Shown here one piece after another: positions 35,245 through 45,093 of a stretch of 64,000 bases of DNA. The translations under genes and the position numbers were made by a program. Below the pieces are notes generated by a model. That model did not search any database, was not told the origin of the DNA, and saw only the letters and a program-made list of their open reading frames with translations. How positions within the stretch are numbered: the stretch's first letter is position 1; each line of letters starts with the position of its first letter. The stretch covers positions 1 through 64,000 of the forward strand of contig JAMAHW010000067.1 of the NCBI GenBank assembly GCA_023627715.1. Direction: 5' to 3'. The stretch comes from Periconia sp. R9002 (taxonomy: Eukaryota > Ascomycota > Dothideomycetes > Pleosporales > Periconiaceae).

Positions 35245-35565
35245 CGTATACGAGGTGGTGCTGCCAGCCACAGTGGCGAAGTGCGGGGTGTTTTAGTCTA
35301 ATATGTATGTATGCGGGGTAGGTGTACTGTTGTGTCACGTGCGTGTGGTCTAGAACATCTTTCGAGCTAAGTACCCCGCGTATAGAGAGATCCGATCGGA
35401 TTGATGCGTGGTACGAGATTCGAGATTTGTATGTTTTTTTTAAGACGTAAGGGCGGCTGGGTAGATTATGGAGTGTGGAATTGTGGAGTGTGGAGTGACG
35501 AGGTGAGGTGAGCTGCGATGAGGTGACGCGGTGAGGTGTTGTGGGTGATGAGGCACGACGACCGA
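35245..35565 (+). repeat. Dispersed repeat, right copy
   Basis: Matches the reverse complement of about 25060-25315. It starts just right of the MITE-like element with GTATACGAGGTGGTGCTGCC. Relative to the left copy it has an extra stretch of about 60 bp in the middle. Confidence 0.8.
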
Positions 35566-36081
35566 GTAGAAGTATTAATTAGTTTGAGGACAGGGGAATA
35601 GATAGACATAAATTACAGGTACCTAGATGAATGTACGCAAAGGAAAAAGATGAATAGTAGTGGATCGTGTAGGAAAGCAACGCGTTAGTTAGGGTTGGAT
35701 TTGGGTTTGGGATGAGAGGGAGGTACCGGAGAGATGGAAGTAACTAACGTATATGGGATTGTTGATGTTTTGGTGTGTTGGTGTGAGAAGTGGTTTGTTA
35801 GTCATTTTTATTAAGGGTTAAAGAGGTAGTTGAAAGGTATATTGATATACAACTTGCTTATTTTCTGAGAGGTACGTGGGAAGGAATCGAAATGGATGGG
35901 CTTAGTAGATAGGTATGTATGTACGATGTTTATTTCTCCTGCTTCGTAAGTGCAAACACTCGAACGGGTACACGTGTATCTACGTAGACATGTATTGATA
36001 TTTTGCTATTAATCAATCGTACCGCCTATCAATCCCCCTTATATAACTATACCTATATACCTACATAAGTATTGATGCATT

Positions 36082-36161
36082 ACTAAGCATTATTGCCCGC
36101 GGAGTAAAATCGTGGCAATGACTAAGCATTAGAGTAGAACTATGGTGATGACTAAGCATTA
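36082..36161 (+). repeat. Short irregular tandem array (ACTAAGCATTA)
   Basis: The 11-mer ACTAAGCATTA occurs at 36082, 36121 and 36151, separated by segments that share GGAGTA and TGG(T/C)(G/A)ATG. The spacing is 39 and 30 bp. Confidence 0.75.
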
Positions 36162-37295
36162 TCACCTCTGGAGTATGAAATACACCATATTGATATCTAT
36201 TTATCTTGATCAATGTGTGTGATATGTATATGTCTAAGTTTTTTGAGAGATCAATGGGATTACAGTACATCCCTCCCTCTCTCTTTCTCTCTCTCTCCCC
36301 CTCTGTCTGTCTGTGTGTGTGCACAATACCGCGTTTTTTTATTGTACTTACGCACAGTATCAGCGGGGAGGGGCGAGTAAGTGGGTACCGTGGATTGTGG
36401 AGTGAGATGGGAGCGGGGAGTGGGGGGAAGGTGGTGAAGTGTCGCCCCGTGTCTCGTCGCAGGTGAAAGAGATTAATGCGGTTGGGCTTCGTTAGCTACG
36501 TATGTAGGGTTTGTTCCTTTCTGAAAAAGCTAGGAAGTAGTTATGTATGAAGGCTAGGGACTTTTTCCCCCCCCTATGTCGGGAAACAAAGGCGCGAAAG
36601 AGAGTTTTGTTTTTTGCGATATTCTGCACAGAGCAGAGAGAGCAGATCTGCTGACATTGATATTGCTGGTTAATAAGTGGAATATATGCATATGTATGCC
36701 GTGAAGAACGATGGTGGGTTTATAGTTGCACACTAGTTACCTAGTTCTCGTCCGATTGGTACTTGGTCGAATCGCTCTTCTTCGATGATGTGCGTGGACA
36801 TGACGATTTTCGCTTCTTCGCCTCTCTTCTAGTCGATCACATCTGCAGACAGAGCTTTTGAAGAAATATATTGCAGTAAAACTTAAGGTATGGGGCTTCC
36901 ATTAAGTCGAACGTAATCAAAAGGCAGATTCAACGCCGCGCAGTCCTTACTCTTAAAAGAGGACGTGCGGCTCTTTACGTAGTAGTTAGGCGTCAGTAAA
37001 CCTAATATGCAGGAAATTCGATTCCTGTCTATTTGAAGAATGAACTCTCCGCATTTATTCCTGCTGTAGTATATAGATGTTGTGAGGAGACGCGGTGAGG
37101 TCTTGGTAGGGCAGTTCGTATCAACATGCATGACAGCCTGACGCACATTTCCAATCAGCCTTGCCCCCTTCATTATGCGTTGGCATGAGTTGACCGGTTT
37201 GCCAAGCTGCGGACATAATTGCCTAATCATCAACGAGATAAAGAACGTAGTTACGTTGATATCACCGATAGTCAACTCGTTGGCCATCTGATACA

Positions 37296-39551
37296 ATGGA
37301 GGGCTTACCTTCTGATGGGTCTCTCGCCCCTAGCAGTTCTTTTCAACAGCAAGGCACGATAGATTGGACGCAACTTGCCACAAGGCTGGTTAGTCACTCT
37401 CTAGATGTTCTGTCTCGGTTTTCGGCAGCAAATGTGGATCCATATACCACCGAAGTCGGGAAGATCGTAGCCAGCGACTTCCAACTTTCCACAAGAGGAC
37501 GAAATAACGTTAGCAATGCTCTGGCAAACCTTCATTCATACAAATCTCTTGGAGACGCATTGTGGTTTGGATTTGGAATCAGGCACATTGTTAGGAGCAT
37601 ACCAACGACGGAGAACGGCTTCATGTGCTTGACCTTATGCGGCGCATTGGCCGAGTTCTACCACGAGAGTGTTGCTGCCGAGGTACTCTTTGAGCTCGCA
37701 AAATCATTAAAAGCACCACCTCAATTTCTGCCATCGATGATGCAATGGCGCGCGCTTTTCAGGTCGTGTACTGGAGTCTTCGCGACTTCCCACTTTGGGG
37801 TGCTGGCCGAGCAATACGCCAACGAAAACCCATACGCATTGATGGGCTTTCAAAGAAAGTCTTGCGACAGCTGCGCGACACCAAGTACTATTGCGGATGC
37901 CTTGAAAGGGATCGCGAGCGTTTCCAGGGGTGAGATGGCAAGGGTCGTCATCGTTGGTGGCAGTGACCTTGGTTTTTTGGCAGCGTTCTGCGATTATTTT
38001 CTAGGATTATCAGTCAAACTGACGACTTCCTCCGACACTCCTCTTTACACCACCAACGACCGTGATGCCCAAATCGTTTTTCTGTTCAAAAGGCCTCAAA
38101 CTCCGCCGGATACGCCTTTGGCAGATTCTTCGCAATTGCAAAGCGTTCAGAAAACCTACGTTCTCAAGGATCTGAATTCTCTAATCAATTCGAGCATGGC
38201 AACTTCAGTATCAGCGGCCAGCGGAAGAGTACCTTGGAATTGCCTCTTCACCACCGTCTTTGGAGAGGATTTCGAAAAACTACTAAAACAACATGAGCAA
38301 TGCGTTGGTCAAGCTATGGGAAGCGCTGCACGTATGCTTCTTGGCATTTCTCAAGCACATGATGACATTCCTAGAGAAATGATATCTGGCTGGCAGTGCT
38401 ACAGTTCGACTGCATATGGCCGGGGCTTCATAGAGTCTACCATCACAATCTTCCCTGAACTCGCCGTCATGAAGCCAAATATGCTATCAGCGACTAAAAA
38501 ATCCTTTTCCGCAGCAAAGGTTGCATACGAAAGTCAGATAACGACCCTCATACTTTCGTGTGGGTGCCATATTTGTACCGAAGACAAAACTAATGATGAT
38601 CATGAACGCTTTTGCCGCGTAGCAATTTTTGAAACCATCCTCGCACTCGCGTTTCGCCTGGCAGATGTATCTATGGCAGAGAAACTCTTTCCCAAGCGAT
38701 CAGGTATCCGAGCACAGTACTATTATCAAGTGAGGGAGCGTAGAGCGTCCCATTATACTAGACGGCCCATTAATATTGCCACCGGGGAAAGTTTGACCAG
38801 CATACTTGGTCCGTTTGCCCTGGTGATTTCCGACATTGTAAACCAGGGTGATAGCAACAGGATTGGCAGGTGCATGGAGATATTTACCGGATACTTTCAA
38901 GCCACCACCGAGGAGGCTGCAGTTGCGAATACCGGAATATGTGTCTATCTCGACTCGCTAGTGCAAGGCCCTTCAGACGATGCCGAAACATTCAGGAAAT
39001 TGATCATCATTCCAGGAACGATCGAATTCAACGACCGTCCGTATACGACTATCTGTGACAGCCGCTTGTCTATAGATGCCCAGCGAGAGTGGCTGAGTTT
39101 CGCATCGGAATATCAACACTCGACGCTTTACGTTACCGAGACGTTGGATGGCCTACGATGCCATTTTGAACTGGGCATAGATATCCATTCAAAATATCCT
39201 AGCATAGCTATCGCTCCACAGGAACTGATACGCTTAGTCAACAAAGCTCGAGGATGGGCTAAATGCACAGGGAGGCAATGTCAGAGAATCACCGATGTGC
39301 CTGACGGTACGAACGTTGAAGTTGATTTTCTTGGAAATAAGGCTCACATCGTCACTGGTGATACCATCACCCGCTGCATAGCGTATTGCTTAGCTGAAAA
39401 ATTGGAGTACGTGTATCTCACGAAGGACGAAGCGTGTGTACAATGTGTACTCAAGCTGGGCATGGGTGGCGGATTGAAGAAGTACTTCTTCACCTTCAAC
39501 CGTTCGAAGAACGCAGATGATACAAATCGGTTCGTCATAGTTGGCGCTTGA
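37296..39551 (+). CDS. Intronless 751-residue protein of unknown function
   Basis: A single uninterrupted exon of 751 residues begins MEGLPSDGSLAPSSSFQQ and ends RFVIVGA. I do not recognise a named domain. Visible features: an N-terminal helical part (ALWFGFGIRHIVRSI; CGALAEFYHESVAAEVLFEL), a Cys/His-rich spot (LILSCGCHICTE) and C-terminal Cys-bearing segments (GWAKCTGRQCQRI; EACVQCVLKLG). No signal peptide or clear membrane helices. The N-terminal sequence pattern, with GALAE.YHES, recalls a large uncharacterised family widespread in Pezizomycotina, often multi-copy and found in gene-poor regions; that recollection is not verified here. Intact length and even codon use argue for a live gene. 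Confidence 0.8.
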   Translation: MEGLPSDGSLAPSSSFQQQGTIDWTQLATRLVSHSLDVLSRFSAANVDPYTTEVGKIVASDFQLSTRGRNNVSNALANLHSYKSLGDALWFGFGIRHIVRSIPTTENGFMCLTLCGALAEFYHESVAAEVLFELAKSLKAPPQFLPSMMQWRALFRSCTGVFATSHFGVLAEQYANENPYALMGFQRKSCDSCATPSTIADALKGIASVSRGEMARVVIVGGSDLGFLAAFCDYFLGLSVKLTTSSDTPLYTTNDRDAQIVFLFKRPQTPPDTPLADSSQLQSVQKTYVLKDLNSLINSSMATSVSAASGRVPWNCLFTTVFGEDFEKLLKQHEQCVGQAMGSAARMLLGISQAHDDIPREMISGWQCYSSTAYGRGFIESTITIFPELAVMKPNMLSATKKSFSAAKVAYESQITTLILSCGCHICTEDKTNDDHERFCRVAIFETILALAFRLADVSMAEKLFPKRSGIRAQYYYQVRERRASHYTRRPINIATGESLTSILGPFALVISDIVNQGDSNRIGRCMEIFTGYFQATTEEAAVANTGICVYLDSLVQGPSDDAETFRKLIIIPGTIEFNDRPYTTICDSRLSIDAQREWLSFASEYQHSTLYVTETLDGLRCHFELGIDIHSKYPSIAIAPQELIRLVNKARGWAKCTGRQCQRITDVPDGTNVEVDFLGNKAHIVTGDTITRCIAYCLAEKLEYVYLTKDEACVQCVLKLGMGGGLKKYFFTFNRSKNADDTNRFVIVGA

Positions 39552-40564
39552 ACCTGAGACGTCATCTCGTCACATCCTGCATAAGGGGAAAGGTCAGCTG
39601 CTTTTTTTAATCCTCTGGAGGGTTGCTGCATATACCCCGCCGATAATGAAGATGAGGAGGAAAGAGGATAGAGATCTGGGAATGGGATAGTTAATTTCAC
39701 GTGTAGGAAAGAAAAGGTCTTGCTCTGTAGGTATGTGAAAGAAGCACGTGAGTATTAGTAAAAACTAAGGTGGAGGCATTTTTCACACTAAGTAACAACA
39801 CGTCTTGTAAGGCACCTTTACTTTTATGAGAAGTTTTTTAAGCAATAATACTGAAGCAGAATGATGATTGTTTAGAAAAGGTCTACTAGTTTTCTACTTA
39901 CTCCTCCTTGCGTCTCTTGTAGATGAGTTGGTGACGTAGGGAACTTGTGAGATATAGTTCTTTTCCAACTGCGCAGCAAGGCGTCTCGGACTCGGGGTTT
40001 GGACTCCCGCAGGTCTATACATTGAGGAAAACTTATCTTTGGAGTATATCATTGATACGGGCAGTTACTGCTGATCGTTGTCTTGGAGGGAGGGATGGAC
40101 TATGGGCGTTGCTTCGGCTGGAGACCTGAGTAATGGTTGATTCTGTAATCTGAACCTTCCTCAGTTTCATTATTGTGCACCCATATAGTGTGACTGTTTT
40201 CCTCGTCTTCAGCCGATGATAAGACCCAATTTTGCGATCGGTTTGGGACCCATACCAATCTATCTTTGGAATATATACGCGCAGTGCTCCTTAACCCCAG
40301 TGCCACGTATTCGAGTCCTATATTCTACGAAAAAGGTTATCTCTTAGCATCAATCGTAGATAAAGCAATGTAAGTTTAATAAGTTATGGTATGACCTGTT
40401 CCGATGCATGGGTGGAGGCAGCATTGAAAGAGGCAATAGTCAGGTGATTATATATTGGTATTACAGACTGCTCTAGCGATTTCATAAATCATATACGAAA
40501 ACAATTACACTTTCGATAAGACGTTGTGTCTTGATGCTCTTATCCAAAAAAAACAACAACAGCC
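39552..40564. other. Intergenic, 1.0 kb, no gene recognised
   Basis: 3' ends of two converging genes meet here. AT-rich after 39720. Nothing specific seen. Confidence 0.45.
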
Positions 40565-41856
40565 TCAATCCAGGCCGGGCGCTTCGACCATCTCTTCCGG
40601 TGCCGACGTGGGTAGGGGCTGTGCACTAGGCGGCGGTGCATGTGGAGGAATGTATGGGTACGTCTGTTTCACCCATGCCGCGTCCCTCATCGAGGGCACT
40701 TTCCCACCTTCAAACCACAGATACTGCATTTGTCCAGTCTTCGCATCGATGCTCTTCTTCAGCAAAGGGCACCACTCTGCACGTTGGAGACAAGCCTCGG
40801 TGGCGCCAATCGACGACTTGTAGAGCATGATCGAGTCCCAATCAAACACGAAACTCATGGATGCTGCATCATCTATGGTCATAAAGGAACGAAGATTGAA
40901 TTGGTAGCGGTCGGCGTATTCGGGATTCGTGCAGAGCCGATCCCTGATCTGGGTGTCCGTGAGGTGAACATCCATGCGGGCGGCTTGGTTGTGTGCCTCC
41001 TGGTACCCAACAACGTACTCGCATTGAAAGAGCATGTGTTCGTCGCGGTCTTTGCGTTGGTGCTCATGCCCAAGACCCAGGACTGTGTGTTGTTAGCTAA
41101 TGCTTTGTGCGCGGTAAGCGGGCAGTGGAGATGGGCGTGAAACTTACCGTGTCCAAACTCGTGGGCGATCGTAGAGGCGTCTCGCTTCGCAAGTGTTTTT
41201 CTCGAGATTTCCATCGTGTGCGTCCCGGGTGCAGTTGCCACGTGGTAGCCTGCCCTCGACTTGTCTTCATCACCGATATAAAGTTCCAAGGCGTCTGCGG
41301 GCATGTTTGGATTCCTAATGGTGGCGGCGTCGTCCTCATAACAAAGTACCGTATTTCCGTTCTCATACGTGGCCTCGACGACGACAAGCGCATGCCCTGT
41401 TGCTTCACTTGTTCTACCTCCAAGAGCGGTAGCCCACATATCGATACCTTGCTCAAAGAGGCATTTGAGATCGTTGCGAACTGCCCGGGTTTTATAACAG
41501 TAACGGATGTAGACAACGTTGTTGTGAGGGTGTCTAGGCCATTCCACGCCATCGGACGCCCTGTGGAGATACGATATAAACCTCTTTTCCGGTACAGTAG
41601 ACTGTGTTGTGTTTGGGACGGCCGAGGTGATGCTTTCAGTGGTGGATAATGACCAGTTCTTTGGTGGAGAAGCCGATAACGAGGAAGAGACAGAAATTGA
41701 GGAAAATTCAGAGACCCAGGAAGAGTCAGATGCATGTGATACAGCTAAGCTGACACTGAGGGCGTAAAGCCAGCTAAAGGTGGGTTGCTTAGTTAGGACT
41801 GCTTGCACCATTGCAGGTACTCAAACTTACCAGATTAGGATATTTATGATATGCAT
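40565..41856 (-). CDS. Secreted astacin-like zinc metalloprotease A, 3 exons
   Basis: Exons 41856-41831, 41773-41148 and 41082-40565 give 389 residues. The 26-bp first exon plus exon 2 form a signal peptide (MHIINILICWLYALSVSLAV). The extended zinc motif HEFGHVLGLGHE (about residues 213-224) has the HExxHxxGxxHE form of astacins (M12A), and FDWDSIMLY supplies the Met-turn. Upstream are WPRHPHNNVVYIRYCY and MWATALGGR, which are shared with the paralog at 45094. The second intron falls inside the codon after HEFGH. A Ser-rich propeptide-like region precedes the catalytic domain; the C-terminus is Pro-rich. Expected to be an extracellular endopeptidase. The intron 1 branch-like CTAAC and both splice sites are canonical. 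Confidence 0.88.
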
Positions 41857-43384
41857 TTTGAAAGCTTCTCGTGTCCGTAGTACTCGGATATAGCGAGTTT
41901 CTTAAGGTATCGTAGAGGGAAGAGCGCGAAGGAAGACTCGTCGGGTGTGAGAGTAGATCGACCGCAGTGGGGATGGTGGCCAAATAAGAACTCGATTGAA
42001 AGTTGAACGAGCAAGAAAGGGAAGGGGAAGAAGTCTGGAGATGCTGTTTATATAGGTACGGAGTGGGTGTACAAACGCAGTAGCGTAATCTTCGTGACTT
42101 GTTGACATGATAGAATCAGTGGTTTGGATCCGACTTCCATGTTTTTTCACCGATAGATAGTGCCGGTGAATGGGTATGCCGCTGAAGCGCTATCTTGCGT
42201 GGCTTAGGAAAGCGAGGGAAAGGTGCCTTTTCTCTGATGCGTCATCTTTCTCCTGATGGTTGAACGATGGTTGAAAAATGGTTGAATGGGTTCAGGGGTA
42301 GTTGTAGACAAGTAGTTGGGCCTACCACATTTCTAGGTGTCTAGGTAGAAGTCGGCTTTAGCTTTATAGAGACTGCGTTTACACATGGCAATCTAATTGT
42401 TTCCCATAAGAAGACTAAACAAGGAGTCACAGGGAATTATGGCAAAGCTGTAAGAGCAAGCATTTAGCAAACGGACAAACGAGCAGTAATGGGATTCGTG
42501 GGTTAGATCTACATGTAACTGTTCATCCCCATTTGAAGTATAACGACTGCTTGGTCATCGAGTAAGACGGCTAGATACTCGAAGTGTATTTCCTCGGGGG
42601 CAAGGTTTCTGATAAGCAGTTTGAGAGTTTTGCGATGTGCATGATATGTGTTTGTTTTGTTGGTGGCGAGTTGAAAGATAACAATCAAGCAAGATGCGGG
42701 AGCGTGAGTGGAAGTCTAGGAGAAAAATAGAATTATAAAGCAGACATGATAGGAAATATGGGGAAATGGGTAGTATCGTTGGGTTATCTTTGGTTTATAG
42801 TATCTTTGTAGGGCTGTAGTTAGGTTAAATTATTTCCGGAAAGTATAAGTCCCGTATTCTATTTGTATATACCGAGTTTTTTCTTTACCCACTGTTAGAA
42901 GAAAAGAAGAAGAAGATAAAAAACATCATGTACCTATGTTTCTGCTTGTTACATGATGGCGAAGGAGCAAGCGAATAGTACTGGCAAAATCCCATGTAAT
43001 GTTTCCGACTTATCCAATGACGAAAGAATTCGATTTTCCATAACAGCAATAAAGATAGGCACTCTGTGTGATTGAAAATAAAATACATTTTCCGTCGACA
43101 AAATTTCACTCAATACATTGTAGACACTAAACAATAGGTCTCCGATGACTGGGAGCAAGCAGCCACGCTTAGGCTGAGCACGACAATTTCATTTTTGGTT
43201 CGCTAAGAGCTGATACCCAGATAGACGGTAAAGGCACTAGAAACTATATCATGGCCTCCCCACATTGAAAAACCAGAAACAGATCCTACTCTATTGCATC
43301 TTCACATCTTCCTCGCTGTTACTTGCTCCTCACCACGAGCGCACCCTCACTCCTACCACCAAAACAACCACCAAAATTCCCAAA
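41857..43384. other. Intergenic, 1.5 kb, no gene recognised
   Basis: Divergent spacer between metalloprotease A (-) and the small secreted protein (+). AT-rich from 42290 to 43100. No gene seen. Confidence 0.45.
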
Positions 43385-44186
43385 ATGTACCTCTCCATCC
43401 ACCTATTTACCCTCTTCTCCACCCTCACCCTCGTCTCCGCCTTACCCAAACGTACGTCCCCCAAACCCCCTCCCCAAACTTCCGCACTAACAACCCCACA
43501 AGACGTACCCCTAACCTCACACAACACCACCACCCTCAACGCCGCCCTCAATGCCCTCTCCGCCTCCCTGGACCACACCCCATTCTCCGCAACCACCAAC
43601 CTCGAATCTGTCCACCGCCACAAGAATACTCACTGCCACGGCGTCGCCAGACAATGCGCAAAAATGTACAACTACAACCAAAACACAGACCTCTCGTACT
43701 CTATATTTGCGCTCACGGAAGTCAACGAGACGCGCGGATTCCACGCGCTCGAGCCGATTAGTTGCGTGTTGTGGCATAAGGGAGATTACTTTCATCCGAA
43801 GGATCCGGTGGTGCTGCAGGAGCCTAAGGTGGGGTTGGTGAGTTTTTTATCACCCCTTTTTTCAGTTTTTTGGATGATTGGGTTCCTGATGTTTTTGCAG
43901 TGTGCCTACTATCGCTATCTCGATGACTGCGAGTGCGGTGTCAAAACGGTTCCTGGGCGACTCGCGAAGTTGGCTGCGTTCAATATTGTTAAACACGGGT
44001 GTGAGTATTGTACGTATCCTCCATACTATCCTTCCATGCCTTCTTCTTACTTGCTGACACGATTATACAGGCGGAACCACCCCTCTCAACAAAGTTCAAC
44101 CGCATTTGCAGGGAGAGTTCTACATTGACTATACTACGGAGCCTTGCAAGTTGGAAGATGGGAAGTATCTAGGTGCTTGTCCGTAG
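43385..44186 (+). CDS. Small secreted cysteine-containing protein (effector candidate), 3 exons
   Basis: Exons 43385-43837, 43901-44009 and 44071-44186 give 225 residues. A signal peptide (MYLSIHLFTLFSTLTLVSA) is followed by a Lys-Arg site (LPKR) and a Thr/Pro-rich stretch. The mature part carries about eight cysteines (HCHGVARQC, ISC, CAYY, CECG, CEYCG, PCKL, GACP), an even number compatible with disulphides. I recognise no domain. An in-frame ATG lies upstream at 43265, but the later start yields the clean signal peptide. It sits between two secreted astacin-like proteases that point the same way, in AT-rich DNA, a setting typical of plant-associated fungal effectors; that role is inference. 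Confidence 0.8.
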
Positions 44187-45093
44187 TGGGTTAGTGTCGT
44201 AGTTGTTTCGCTGGTTTGATTTGTTACAGAAGGAGTTTAGTAAGTTTGCAGCAACATTTTACAAGGTTTAAGGACTAGGAATTAGACCCTGTGAGTTTGG
44301 TATGCACGGAATTTCTTAGCAGCGTTTCAGTTCAACAACGCTTTGAAGTATGTTTCATGACGAGGAAAGATGGTGTTGTATTGATGATATGAAACCAGCT
44401 GCGTTAGGCTTAGAGTCCTGGAAGGATAAAATGGGAGCATTACCATAGTGCAAATACCAAGCTTTCTTTTCAAATACATCGTTCTCCAATAACAACCCCT
44501 ACGCCTTTTGCGCTCTACACATTGGCAATGAAAGTCTCAACAGCGAGAAATGGTGAAATCCATCGTTATGTTAGGAGCTAAGTAACTATGTAAGTGGTAC
44601 GAACGAAATAAATGTGCGCATTGCCTAGACTGGTAACTAAGGGGCCATCTATCTGCGTATTTAGGTACATCAGATGGACACGAGGGAATTGGAAAACGAG
44701 ATTTTCTTTCTTCACTGATTACTAGCAAGTGTGAAACAAACACCCCCAGTGCCTACGCATTACAGGTTTATCTCGACATCTTGACAAGATTATCTTGTTC
44801 GTCTTGAGCAACTTTTACCCTCAGAGGCGGCGTTGAGCTGCATTTGACCTAGGGTTCAATCTCCTCAGTTTGCTTAAGAAGCCATGTTCTGTGCTGGGCT
44901 TGCTAAATGATCGATCGATATGGTGGGTATCATAAGTGTTCGTATCGCCGAATTCCCTCAAAAACTGTTTACACACTTTTGCATTCCCGACTTATATACA
45001 ACATATATGTGTTAATACACCACCTAACCTCCCACGAGCTGTCCAAAGCAAATCTCGCAAGGGCAAAATACTACTCTTACAAACCCTCAGTGC
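44187..45093. other. Intergenic, 0.9 kb, no gene recognised
   Basis: Convergent spacer between the small secreted protein gene (+) and metalloprotease B (-). Nothing specific seen. Confidence 0.45.

Larger units (their letters stand above)
34516..37295. other. Long intergenic region, 2.8 kb, repeat-rich
   Basis: No protein gene recognised. Holds a MITE-like element, a dispersed repeat copy, a short tandem array and CT/TG microsatellites (about 36270-36322). A 137-codon minus-strand frame at 36883-37296 ends at the start of the next gene; it has no recognisable domain. Confidence 0.5.

Noticed and set aside
36883..37296. 137-codon minus-strand frame ending at the start of the orphan gene
   Set aside because: No recognisable domain, no signal peptide, and it occupies the expected promoter of the orphan gene. 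Left as undecided, not called.
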